NCBI RefSeq assembly: GCF_011050055.1 | Contig: NZ_DRGM01000046.1 | Span: 1-41,726, forward strand | Direction of reading: 5' to 3' | From: Pseudoalteromonas prydzensis | Lineage (GTDB): Bacteria > Pseudomonadota > Gammaproteobacteria > Enterobacterales > Alteromonadaceae | DNA length: 41,726 nt | Shown here: in pieces, positions 15,645-24,317 of the stretch | How the letters are laid out: each line of letters opens with the position of its first letter | Numbering within the stretch: position 1 is the stretch's first letter | Program-made: the position numbers and the translations under genes | The notes under the pieces: generated by a model | What the model was told of the DNA's origin: nothing | What the model saw: only the letters and a program-made list of their open reading frames with translations | Databases searched by the model: none

Positions 15645-15753
15645 AAATATTTTACCTAAAAACTAATGGCGCGATTTTAACGTAATTGAACAGCAAAATC
15701 TTGTTCCTGAGACAACTTTAAAACCAATTATATGTATAAGCTGTCACCGTAAT

Positions 15754-16392
15754 TTAAAGTACTGGGTATAATTGCTTATCAATTTTACCGTTTGCGGTTG
15801 ATGCTATTTTAAGTGGATGTTTGATGGCATTCCACGCTGTGACCTTGCCGCCGATATTCATTTTTTCAAACTGAGTGAGCGCTGTTTGTATCTGTAAGAA
15901 TGCACACAGTGACGCAAAGCTGGTTGGATTGGCGATATCAATACAGAGAAAATCTGTGGGGCGATTTAAAAAATAATGCTGGGCGGTCTTTTTATGCTCT
16001 GCATAGCAGCGCAATAAGTAAGCGTCATTTTCAAGATCATTACTCGAAAAATCGCCAAACGTATTGAAATAACAGCGCTTAATATGAGGGTTAAATCCCC
16101 CATCCGCTCTTGTTAGGTTTACCTGCATTCGTTGTAATAGCTGGCGAATTGACGGCAGCCATTTTTCAGATCCACGCTCTAAATAAATAAACTTAGCGTT
16201 TGGATATCGCTTATCAAGCAGCTGGTAATCATTAAAAATTGGCGTATCAGCTAGAACCTGAGCATTTACAAAGGTTTTTTGAATGTACGCCGTATGCGCG
16301 CAGCTAAAGCCTAACTGTAAAAATGCATGGCATACACTGGTCGTGCCCGTACGAGGTAAGCCAATAATAAAAATTTTAGTGTTTGGATCCAT
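15754..16392 (-). CDS. Sulfotransferase-family protein
   Basis: The 212-residue protein begins with the PAPS-binding loop IIGLPRTGTTSVCHAFLQLGF (5'-phosphosulfate loop) and contains KFIYLERGSEKWLPS, which fits the 3'-phosphate region of the fold. Bacterial members transfer sulfate from PAPS to glycans, lipids or other metabolites, but the acceptor cannot be predicted. The 5' end lies only 6 bases from the stop of the solute-binding protein gene, so the two may form an operon with the MAPEG gene. Confidence 0.8.
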   Translation of the reverse strand: MDPNTKIFIIGLPRTGTTSVCHAFLQLGFSCAHTAYIQKTFVNAQVLADTPIFNDYQLLDKRYPNAKFIYLERGSEKWLPSIRQLLQRMQVNLTRADGGFNPHIKRCYFNTFGDFSSNDLENDAYLLRCYAEHKKTAQHYFLNRPTDFLCIDIANPTSFASLCAFLQIQTALTQFEKMNIGGKVTAWNAIKHPLKIASTANGKIDKQLYPVL

Positions 16393-16398
16393 AACGAC

Positions 16399-17289
16399 TT
16401 ATTTATTGAGTTGATTGTTTTCTGGTGTGAACCATAATGCACTGTTATTCACGGGGGTTAAGCGAGGAAGATGTTTGTTTTCTAATTTTATAATTTCTTT
16501 ATCTGCCAGTTTTGCGTTAGCGATGCTTTGTGCAAAATAACGGCTAAATAAGTTATTAAACTCACCATTTTGATATGCTTTTTCTAGTCCTGTTTGAATC
16601 GCGTTATGCAAATCATCACGCTGTGAATTAACAAAAAAGTAGATCGCTGCCGGATAATTAAGCACAACATTTGGCACTGTAGTAATAGAGTGTGTTTCAG
16701 CTAACAGCGCTAATTCCCAATCGATTTCTAAAATCGAACGAGGAAACGCATCGCCACGTCCTTTAATAAGCATATTGTACAAGGACTCATAACTTGTTGA
16801 TGTAGATACTTGAAAGCCATTATCCTTTAAAATTTCTGTATCAGGCCAATCATGACCTTGCACAAAGTATAGTTTTTTAAGCTGAGCAGCTGTTTTAAGT
16901 GGTTCAAATAAGTGCAGTTTGTCTTTTGTAGTGAGTAATAAACGCCAGCCATACAAGCCTTTATAAATTGGAATTCGAATCGGTTTAAAAACCTCTTCTC
17001 TTTCTATACTTGTCATAGACCATACAACATTGACCAACTCACCTTGCTCTAACTCTTTTAAAGCGCGACTTTGCACCATTTTTATTGATGATTGTAATGT
17101 GTAAGCTTGGCCGCTATGTTCTAATGCCAGTTTAAGTAACGCCAACGGATACCAATTATCGAGTTCGTGCTCTCGTTCTGGCTTAGGGTAAATAATATTG
17201 AGTGTGGGATCCGGCTCATTATTGCTAGCAAGCGAAGTTACTGGGTATACCAGTAAAGATGCTGTAAGCACTAACCAGCCAGCCATCAT
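16399..17289 (-). CDS. Periplasmic solute-binding protein (SBP_bac_3-like)
   Basis: Starting at the ATG at 17289 (MMAGWLVLTASLLVYPVTSLAS) the protein has a signal peptide and about 296 residues. It resembles periplasmic family-3 binding domains seen in Alteromonadales, with KMVQSRALKELEQGELVNVVWSM and a late GLEKAYQNGEFNNLFSRYF. No transporter genes are adjacent, so it may be a stand-alone sensor or binding protein. The longer frame from 17325 would overlap the MAPEG gene and spoil the signal peptide. The start directly follows the MAPEG stop. Confidence 0.7.
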   Translation of the reverse strand: MMAGWLVLTASLLVYPVTSLASNNEPDPTLNIIYPKPEREHELDNWYPLALLKLALEHSGQAYTLQSSIKMVQSRALKELEQGELVNVVWSMTSIEREEVFKPIRIPIYKGLYGWRLLLTTKDKLHLFEPLKTAAQLKKLYFVQGHDWPDTEILKDNGFQVSTSTSYESLYNMLIKGRGDAFPRSILEIDWELALLAETHSITTVPNVVLNYPAAIYFFVNSQRDDLHNAIQTGLEKAYQNGEFNNLFSRYFAQSIANAKLADKEIIKLENKHLPRLTPVNNSALWFTPENNQLNK

Positions 17290-17290
17290 C

Positions 17291-17665
17291 TTAGAAAAAA
17301 CGACCGAGTAACAAAGCAAGTGCACTTAAGGCTAATGTTGCGAAAGTAGCTAGCATACCAATTACTCTAAGCTTTAGCGTGTTGTCATTAATAGCAATAC
17401 TATGACAAACGCGACCAAATACCAGTAATGTACCTAAGATATGGCAGTAATGGCTGCTTAACCCTTGGTATTCTGCTAAAAAGATTAGAATAAGCGCAAA
17501 AGGTACGTATTCAATAAAATTACCATGAGCGCGTGTTGCCCTTAGTAATTGCGGATTGTCATTAGTACCTAATGATATTTGATTTGATTTTCGCACTTTC
17601 ACTACATTTATACTTAAATAAATGTACATGAAAGCTAATATAGCTGCGTAAAAAGATATGATCAT
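17291..17665 (-). CDS. MAPEG-family membrane protein
   Basis: A protein of 124 residues from the ATG at 17665 with four hydrophobic helices. It carries the MAPEG block NPQLLRATRAHGNFIEYVPFALILIF, where the Arg and Asn-Glu residues belong to the glutathione-binding region. Bacterial MAPEG proteins include glutathione transferase-like enzymes, but activity cannot be assumed. An in-frame ATG at 17692 exists. I prefer 17665 because AGGA lies about 10 bases upstream of it and no Shine-Dalgarno precedes 17692. Confidence 0.85.
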   Translation of the reverse strand: MIISFYAAILAFMYIYLSINVVKVRKSNQISLGTNDNPQLLRATRAHGNFIEYVPFALILIFLAEYQGLSSHYCHILGTLLVFGRVCHSIAINDNTLKLRVIGMLATFATLALSALALLLGRFF

Positions 17666-17779
17666 AATAATTTTCCTATTATTTTTTGCCATAATAACAC
17701 AAGATTTATCAACGAATAGCCAGCAGTTGTGCTGATTTCTATGATAACGTATTAAATCAACATACAGATAAGGGTGGCC

Positions 17780-19135
17780 ATGTTTACACCTCGTAAGATA
17801 GCGGACAACTACAGAGAAATAATCAGCAGTATTGGGTTTTATCCTTCGATGATGTCGATAGGCTTCCTTTTGTTTGCCGTGCTAAGTATGTCAATTGAAT
17901 ATACCGATATAGTGCAAGAGATAAAAAAGTTTTTAGCCGTTGTGTTAGTTGATAGCGAAGAAAACGCGCGAACCATTTTAAGTACCTTGGCAGGCAGCAT
18001 TATATCGCTGACGGTGTTTAGTTTTTCCATGGTCATGATTGTGTTAAATAGCGCCAGTGCAAGCTTATCTCCGCGGGTGGTACCAGGCCTAATTACCCGA
18101 AAGTCACATCAAATGGTGCTCGGGTTTTATTTAGGCAGTATTATTTATTCAATTATTATGTTGATCAACATTAAACAGCTTGACGATAACACGGTGGCGA
18201 TCCCTGCCCTTGGGGTTTTATTTGCGTTGATTTTTGGACTGATCTCGCTGGCATTATTTGTCTATTTTATTCACTCAATTTCTAAAGCCATTCAAGTTGA
18301 TAATGTATTAAATGACTTATTTAAACACACCAAGAATGTAATTGAACAAATCATTACACGTCAGCAACAGCATAAAATTGATAGTTTCCCTGATTTTGAG
18401 CAGTGGTATTCTATTGGTAGTTGTACCGAAGGCTATTTTAAAGGCGCACACAGCGATAAATTATGTGCCATTTTGGCTGAGCAAAACATAGAGTTGTATA
18501 TAGTAGTTAACCAAGGCTATTTTACCGTTAAAGACTACCCATTTTTAAAATGTAATCGTGATTTAAGCCAAGATCCAGAGCTGCTCGAAAAGCTACTTAA
18601 TTGTTTTATCTTTTATATTGAAGAATACATTAGCGACCATTATCGCTACGGTTTAACGCAAATATCTGAAATTGCTGTCAAGGCGATGAGCCCTGGCATA
18701 AACGATCCCGGCACTGCCGTTAAAGCGATTGATATGCTGAGTATTTTATTGATTGAGCGATTAAAAATAAATGATATTAATTACTCATTTAAACACAGTG
18801 ATGGTTCACCGCTATTGTATTTACACGAAATCTCGTTTGACGAACTGCTGCACGATAATTTTACCCCTATTCGTAATTACGCAAAAACTGATGGCTATGT
18901 AATGACCAATGTCTTAGAGGCGTTTAAAAATATACTGTTTGTTGCCCATACAAATGACACCGCTACGCAGAGTCTATTTAATTACTTAACGGCAATTGTC
19001 GATGATATTAACGAACATATTAGTAATCAATATGACCGTAAAGAAGTGAGTAATATGCTTACCGCAATCGCAAGAATTAGTCCTGAGCAAGGGGATAAAT
19101 TGCTGGTGCGCTTTGAGCACCAGCAAATTAGTTAA
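17780..19135 (+). CDS. DUF2254 membrane protein
   Basis: A 451-residue protein from the ATG at 17780 (AAGGG upstream; an in-frame GTG lies at 17774). It has four transmembrane helices in the first 170 residues, with the typical DUF2254 segment ILSTLAGSIISLTVFSFSMVMIVL and SASASLSPRVVPGLI, then a large soluble domain with ISEIAVKAMSPGINDPGTA. The function of DUF2254 is unknown. The last codons and stop region contain a strong hairpin (TTGCTGGTGC/GCACCAGCAA, 19100-19126) without a T tract. The gene converges with the SIMPL-domain gene 19 bases away. Confidence 0.88.
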   Translation: MFTPRKIADNYREIISSIGFYPSMMSIGFLLFAVLSMSIEYTDIVQEIKKFLAVVLVDSEENARTILSTLAGSIISLTVFSFSMVMIVLNSASASLSPRVVPGLITRKSHQMVLGFYLGSIIYSIIMLINIKQLDDNTVAIPALGVLFALIFGLISLALFVYFIHSISKAIQVDNVLNDLFKHTKNVIEQIITRQQQHKIDSFPDFEQWYSIGSCTEGYFKGAHSDKLCAILAEQNIELYIVVNQGYFTVKDYPFLKCNRDLSQDPELLEKLLNCFIFYIEEYISDHYRYGLTQISEIAVKAMSPGINDPGTAVKAIDMLSILLIERLKINDINYSFKHSDGSPLLYLHEISFDELLHDNFTPIRNYAKTDGYVMTNVLEAFKNILFVAHTNDTATQSLFNYLTAIVDDINEHISNQYDRKEVSNMLTAIARISPEQGDKLLVRFEHQQIS

Positions 19136-19154
19136 CCTTAATTCTGGTTAGTTA

Positions 19155-19862
19155 TTATTTAATTAAGTAAATAGCATAGCTTGATGCTGTGATCACTAAT
19201 TCACCGGCATGGTAGGCATCTGGCACAAAGCTGCCCGATTCAGTGTCTGCCATGCTGGCCATTTTTACGCGCATATAAGGCTGTGCATTGGTATCCATTG
19301 GACTCATTGACGCACTGTATAGGCCTTTAATTTTTACATCGTAATCAGTAGCAAACTCTTCGGCTGCACTTTTGGCGTCTTTAATCGCCATTTTTTGCGC
19401 TTGTTGCTGTAACTCTTGGTATCGGCTAGATACAAATTCTGTCTGATTAATTTCGTTAATACCGCCGCTTACGAGGTTTTGTAATAGCTGTGGGTATTTG
19501 TCAATTTGTTTTAAAGTCAAAGATAAACTGCGTGATACTCTAAAACCGACAAATTCTTGTTTATTGGTTTCACGGTTGTATTGGTTTTCTCGGTGAATAC
19601 TGATCTGTCCCGCGTTAATGTCCTTGTCTAATACACCAGCTTGTTTTGCAAGTTTAATTGCTTTTGCCATGGTGGTATCAGCTTTTTGCTTCGCTGCCAT
19701 GAGATCTTTATCAACCTCAACAATACCAACACTAAGCTTAACATTATCAGCAACTGTGGTAATTTGTGCTTGGCCTTGAATATAGATGTGCGGCGCATCG
19801 GGTGTACTGGCTGCAAAAACGTTGAAACTAAGTGCCGCGGCTAACAATGGTAAATAACGCAT
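19155..19862 (-). CDS. SIMPL-domain (DUF541, YggE-like) periplasmic protein
   Basis: The 235-residue protein from the ATG at 19862 (TAAGGA upstream) has a signal peptide MRYLPLLAAALSFNVFAA and a SIMPL/DUF541 domain: GQAQITTVADNVKLSVGI, the long helix with ADTTMAKAIKLAKQAGV, and the late YDVKIKGLYSASM. E. coli YggE is linked to oxidative-stress defence, but no biochemical activity is established for the family. An upstream in-frame ATG at 19889 lacks a Shine-Dalgarno and would disturb the signal peptide. Confidence 0.85.
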   Translation of the reverse strand: MRYLPLLAAALSFNVFAASTPDAPHIYIQGQAQITTVADNVKLSVGIVEVDKDLMAAKQKADTTMAKAIKLAKQAGVLDKDINAGQISIHRENQYNRETNKQEFVGFRVSRSLSLTLKQIDKYPQLLQNLVSGGINEINQTEFVSSRYQELQQQAQKMAIKDAKSAAEEFATDYDVKIKGLYSASMSPMDTNAQPYMRVKMASMADTESGSFVPDAYHAGELVITASSYAIYLIK

Positions 19863-19928
19863 AAATATCCTTAATAGTTTTAGTATCACTATTAGATACC
19901 GTACGCGGTTAATTTAAAATGAACAAGC

Positions 19929-19951
19929 AAAAAAAACAGGCCGAAGCCTGT
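19929..19951 (-). terminator. Terminator after maeA
   Basis: On the minus strand ACAGGC-TTCG-GCCTGT is followed by a T8 run. The stem has a stable UUCG loop and lies about 20 bases downstream of the maeA stop. Confidence 0.85.
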
Positions 19952-19971
19952 ATTGTTAGATGAGCGATTGA

Positions 19972-21666
19972 TTAGATGCTACAACGCTTGTAATTACGGT
20001 ATTTTGGTAACCAGTAATTTTTATCGATAGCAGCCCAGAGCATATCATCACTGATCTCAAGTGCTACGCCCTCTTCGATGGCTTTTTTAGCAACACCAAA
20101 AGCAATGCGCTTACTCAATGTTTCAATTTCAGTCAGTGCGGGTAATAAGCTGCCTTTACCTGTGTTAGCACGCGGCGATGACTCGGCTAAAATTTCGCTA
20201 GACACCATCAACATCGCATCGGTAATACGCGTTGCTTTAGCGGCAATCACACCTAAACCAATACCCGGGAAAATATAGCTATTATTACACTGCGGAATAA
20301 CAAACGTTTCGCCGCTGTATATAACCGGTGCAAATGGGCTACCGGTTGCAACAATCGCGTTACCCTCAGTCCAGTTGATCACATCTTCTGGCAATGCTTC
20401 TACTTGCTTAGATGGATTACTTAACGGGAAAATTACCGGTTGCGCACAACCTGCGTGCATGGCACGAATAACTTGCTCAGTGAATAACCCTGGTTGCCCA
20501 GAGACACCAATTAAAATATCAGGTGCGGCACAGTGCATTACATCAAGCAGTGAGGCATATTCACCGCTGTATTTCCAATCAACTAATGTATCAGTTGGTT
20601 GGGCAAGTGCTTGCTGAAAGTCGCGTAATCCTTCCATGCCTTGGGTTAACAAACCAAAACGGTCAACCATAAACACTTGGCTACGAGCTTGTTCATCAGA
20701 AATACCTTCTGACACCATTTGTGTAATTATTTGCTCTGCGATACCGCAGCCTGCTGAACCCGCACCAACAAAAACAACTTTTTGCTCCGATAACTGTGCG
20801 TTTTTAACGCGACATGCAGCAAGTAATGAACCAACAGTCACTGCGGCTGTGCCTTGAATGTCATCGTTAAAGCTACAAATTTCATCACGATAGCGTTTTA
20901 ATAAAGGCATTGCGTTAGGTTGCGCAAAGTCTTCGAACTGCAGGAGTACATTAGGCCAGCGACGCTTAACGGCTTTAATGAATAAGTCTAAAAATTCATC
21001 GTATTCATCTTGGGCAATACGTTTATGGCGCGCGCCCATGTACATAGGATCGTTCAATAACTTTTCGTTATTAGTACCAACATCTAACATAACTGGCAGC
21101 GTATACGCAGGACTAATACCACCACACGCGGTGTACAGTGATAATTTACCAATTGGAATACCCATACCGCCAATACCTTGATCACCAAGACCAAGAATAC
21201 GCTCACCATCGGTAACAACGATCACTTTTACTTTGCCTTTGGTGGCATTACGTAGAATGTCGTCAATTTGATAGCGATCTTCGTATGAGATGAATAAACC
21301 ACGCGCACTGCGATAAATGTCAGAGAATTTTTCACAGGCATCACCCACCGTTGGGGTGTAAATAATTGGCAGCATTTCTTCAAGATGATCGCGGACTAAA
21401 CGGTAGTAAAGTGTCTCGTTATTATCTTGAATAGCACGTAGGTAAATGTGCTTGTTTAAGTTGTCTTGAAAACTTGAATATTGTTGGTAGCAGCGCTCAA
21501 CTTGCTCTTCAATCGTTTCATAGCGAGGAGGCAGTAATCCCGCTAGGTTAAAACTTTCACGCTCTTTTTGAGTAAATGCACTGCCTTTGTTTAAGAGTGG
21601 CGTTTCGATCAGACCTGGGCCTGAGTGATGAATATAAAGATAATTTGGGTCAGTATTTGTAGTCAT
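19972..21666 (-). CDS. maeA: NAD-dependent malic enzyme MaeA
   Basis: The 564-residue enzyme oxidatively decarboxylates malate to pyruvate and CO2 with NAD. It shows the malic-enzyme signature [17 protein letters not shown], the N-terminal domain motif [20 protein letters not shown], the catalytic-site region [35 protein letters not shown], and the Rossmann segment [17 protein letters not shown]. Its length matches E. coli MaeA (SfcA). It stands alone, with its own terminator and a 160-base gap upstream. Confidence 0.95.
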   Translation of the reverse strand: MTTNTDPNYLYIHHSGPGLIETPLLNKGSAFTQKERESFNLAGLLPPRYETIEEQVERCYQQYSSFQDNLNKHIYLRAIQDNNETLYYRLVRDHLEEMLPIIYTPTVGDACEKFSDIYRSARGLFISYEDRYQIDDILRNATKGKVKVIVVTDGERILGLGDQGIGGMGIPIGKLSLYTACGGISPAYTLPVMLDVGTNNEKLLNDPMYMGARHKRIAQDEYDEFLDLFIKAVKRRWPNVLLQFEDFAQPNAMPLLKRYRDEICSFNDDIQGTAAVTVGSLLAACRVKNAQLSEQKVVFVGAGSAGCGIAEQIITQMVSEGISDEQARSQVFMVDRFGLLTQGMEGLRDFQQALAQPTDTLVDWKYSGEYASLLDVMHCAAPDILIGVSGQPGLFTEQVIRAMHAGCAQPVIFPLSNPSKQVEALPEDVINWTEGNAIVATGSPFAPVIYSGETFVIPQCNNSYIFPGIGLGVIAAKATRITDAMLMVSSEILAESSPRANTGKGSLLPALTEIETLSKRIAFGVAKKAIEEGVALEISDDMLWAAIDKNYWLPKYRNYKRCSI

Positions 21667-21760
21667 AAGTCCAAGCTTAACGAAGTCTTTAAGTTGTGAT
21701 CTGCCATTATTGCTGTTGAATATAAAAAAGCAATGATATTCAACCTTGTCAGACCATTAA

Positions 21761-21793
21761 AAGAAAATACTAGGTGTGTGCTTAACACACCTA
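21761..21793 (-). terminator. Terminator after ggt
   Basis: On the minus strand TAGGTGTGT and ACACACCTA form a 9-bp stem, followed by GTATTTTCTTTT. It lies about 35 bases after the ggt stop. Confidence 0.7.
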
Positions 21794-21826
21794 AAAAAGT
21801 AATTGTACATCAAATAACGACGTCTA

Positions 21827-23617
21827 TTAAGGCTTATTAGCAGGCATTTCATGCTCTTTAAGCACAATATTCTGCTCACTTAAAGCAATCCCTTCACGGC
21901 GTGGATCAGCGGCGCCAACTAAGGTACTGTTAGTTACCTCAACGGCATGTAAGCCTGAATTTAAATCAACCACTTTCACTGTGTGGCCGCGCTTTTTAAG
22001 ATCAGCAGTAATGGCTTCTATCGCGGTGCCTTTTTCAAGGCTAGTGTAGCTATTGCGATTGGTTATTCTGGGTAAATCGATTGCTTGCTGAGCGGTTAAT
22101 TGCCAATCCAATACACCGATCACTACTTGCGCTACATAATTGATGATACGGCTACCACCGGGTGATCCGACCACTAATCGTAAGCTGCCATCATTATTAA
22201 ACACCATCACCGGTGACATCGAACTGCGTGGCCGTTTGCCAGCTTCAACACGGTTCGCTAATAATTTGCCATTTTTGCGTGGTGATAATGCAAAATCGGT
22301 TAATTGGTTATTCAATATGTAACCGTTTACCATCACGGTTGAACCAAAGGCCATTTCTATTGAGCTGGTCATTGATACGGCATTACCTTCGCTATCAACA
22401 ATCGATACGTGAGTGGTAGAGGGTAATTCATAGGCATCATCTTGCGCGTAGCTAAGTAATGGCCGAGGTTGGCCAGCTTCGGCTTTTTGATCGCGTTCGC
22501 TGATAAGTTTTGCACGTTGCGCTACATAGCGTTTATCAAGTAACTCGGTTGTTGGAATATCAGCAAAATCAGGATCGCCCATATACACATTACGATCAGC
22601 AAAGGCTAGGCGTGAAGCTTGGCTAAAGTAATGCAAAGCCTGCGCTGAATTTGGTTGAAATTGCGCCATATTTTTATCTTCTAGTAAGGCTAATATTTGC
22701 AATACAGCCACACCACCACTGCTTGGCGGTGCCATAGAGCATACTTTGTATGCATGATAAGGGGTGCAAACAGCATCGCGCTGTTTACTTTGATAGTTTG
22801 CTAAATCAGTCAAAGCTAATGTACCTGGCGCAACCACTGAATTTTTAACAGCACTGACCATTTGTTGGGCGTTTTCGCCTTTATAAAAAGCATCGATGCC
22901 AACATCGGCTATTTGCTTGTATAAATCAGCAAGTGGTTGATTCTTCTTGATTGTACCTACGGCAAGAGGTTTACCGTCTGGGAAAAAATAATCACGGATC
23001 ACTGGTAATTTAGTCACACCAGGGTTTATTTGCTTGGCTAATAAAGCATGTAACCGCGGTGAAACTTCAAATCCTTGCTCAGCAAGTGCTATCGCGGGCT
23101 TAAATAATTCGGCCCAAGCAAGTTTGCCATACTGTTTATGTGCAGTCGCGAAGGCGTGTAATATACCCGGTACGCCAACAGAGCGACCACCAACAACCGC
23201 CTCTATCCACGGCGCAGCGTTACCATTTTCATCTAAGAATAACGTTTCATCAGCATGACTTGGGGCCGTTTCACGGCCATCAAAACTGGTCAGTTTATTA
23301 TGTTGTTTGTTGTAATACAGCATAAATGTGCCGCCACCAATACCTGATGATTGTGGCTCTACTAAAGTCAGCACTAGTTGCGTTGCGATTGCGGCATCAA
23401 CAGCGCTGCCACCTTGCGCGAGGATTGTTTGCCCTGCTTGTGCTGCATAAGGATTTGCCGCAGCAATCATAAACTGTTTACCAGTTACTTGTTGCTTATA
23501 TTGATGACCGGTTGCAGCTTCTGGTTCGCGAACTTCTCTTGGGGTTTGGCTAGCTAAAACGGGTAAAGCAAGCAGCGTTAAACTAAAGGCAACACTGCGC
23601 TGAAAAGGTAAATACAT
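21827..23617 (-). CDS. ggt: Gamma-glutamyltranspeptidase precursor
   Basis: The 596-residue protein has a signal peptide (MYLPFQRSVAFSLTLLALPVLAS) and the full GGT fold. The autocatalytic cleavage site and nucleophile are Thr401 in PSTTHVSIVD. Substrate-site blocks SGIGGGTFMLYY, SMAPPSSGG and KRPRSSMSPVMVF are present. In the periplasm it hydrolyses or transfers the gamma-glutamyl group of glutathione and related peptides. Length is normal and no defect is visible. It is divergent from the rhombosortase gene across 56 bases. Confidence 0.95.
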   Translation of the reverse strand: MYLPFQRSVAFSLTLLALPVLASQTPREVREPEAATGHQYKQQVTGKQFMIAAANPYAAQAGQTILAQGGSAVDAAIATQLVLTLVEPQSSGIGGGTFMLYYNKQHNKLTSFDGRETAPSHADETLFLDENGNAAPWIEAVVGGRSVGVPGILHAFATAHKQYGKLAWAELFKPAIALAEQGFEVSPRLHALLAKQINPGVTKLPVIRDYFFPDGKPLAVGTIKKNQPLADLYKQIADVGIDAFYKGENAQQMVSAVKNSVVAPGTLALTDLANYQSKQRDAVCTPYHAYKVCSMAPPSSGGVAVLQILALLEDKNMAQFQPNSAQALHYFSQASRLAFADRNVYMGDPDFADIPTTELLDKRYVAQRAKLISERDQKAEAGQPRPLLSYAQDDAYELPSTTHVSIVDSEGNAVSMTSSIEMAFGSTVMVNGYILNNQLTDFALSPRKNGKLLANRVEAGKRPRSSMSPVMVFNNDGSLRLVVGSPGGSRIINYVAQVVIGVLDWQLTAQQAIDLPRITNRNSYTSLEKGTAIEAITADLKKRGHTVKVVDLNSGLHAVEVTNSTLVGAADPRREGIALSEQNIVLKEHEMPANKP

Positions 23618-23673
23618 AAAAAAGCCTGATTTGCATTGAGATATTTGGCATCTTAAAGTTAAACGGGCACAAT

Positions 23674-24294
23674 ATGCAAAATTTTACTATGAAAAATAAG
23701 AATAAAATGGTCAATTTACCACTGCAACCGCGTTATATTTTTCCTCCACTGTGCTTAATGGCATTAAGTGCCCTATTGGCAGCATTAAACTTAAACGATG
23801 TTTTAGAGTTTAATCGCCAATTAATTGAGCAAGGCCAAGTGTGGCGTTTGCTCACCAGCCAATATGTACATGCTAACTGGGCGCACTTAGGATTAAATTG
23901 TGCCGGTATCATACTAATATGGGCACTCCATGCTGAGCATACAAAGCCGACTCAATATGCGCTACATACATTATTCTTAGCTGCGTGGTGTGGTATCGGT
24001 ATTTACTACTTTTGCCCAGACATAAGAATATACACAGGCCTAAGTGCTTTATTACATGGTGTTATTGTTTGGGGAGCAATCAAGGATATTGAAGCCGGTA
24101 TGAAAACCGGAGTATTACTGTTTATCGGTATTTGGTTGAAAATTGGCTATGAGCAATTACATGGGCCAAGCGCAGAAGTTGGTAAGTTAATCGCCTCACG
24201 GGTGGCGATTGATGCACATTTGCTTGGCGCTATCGGTGGCATTGTACTCGCCTTACCACTTTTTATTACTTACCTAAAAAAACGCCAAGCTTAA
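23674..24294 (+). CDS. rrtA: Rhombosortase (rhomboid-family intramembrane serine protease)
   Basis: The protein has 206 residues from the ATG at 23674, or slightly fewer from ATGs at 23689 or 23707, since none has a clear Shine-Dalgarno. It has six predicted transmembrane helices. The rhomboid catalytic dyad is Ser124 in YTGLSALLHG and His182 in AIDAHLLGAIGG; WRLLTSQYVHANWAHLGLN is the conserved early block. Rhombosortases process proteins bearing the C-terminal GlyGly-CTERM signal, which are mostly type II secretion substrates. No such substrate is encoded in this window, so the targets lie elsewhere in the genome. Confidence 0.9.
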   Translation: MQNFTMKNKNKMVNLPLQPRYIFPPLCLMALSALLAALNLNDVLEFNRQLIEQGQVWRLLTSQYVHANWAHLGLNCAGIILIWALHAEHTKPTQYALHTLFLAAWCGIGIYYFCPDIRIYTGLSALLHGVIVWGAIKDIEAGMKTGVLLFIGIWLKIGYEQLHGPSAEVGKLIASRVAIDAHLLGAIGGIVLALPLFITYLKKRQA

Positions 24295-24307
24295 GCTTGG
24301 CGTTTTT
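24281..24307. terminator. Bidirectional terminator between rhombosortase and S9 peptidase
   Basis: A perfect 24-bp palindrome (AACGCCAAGCTT and AAGCTTGGCGTT, 24281-24304) is flanked by A/T runs. The stop codon of the rhombosortase gene lies within it. It serves both converging genes. Confidence 0.9.
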
Positions 24308-24317
24308 ATTTAAAGGT

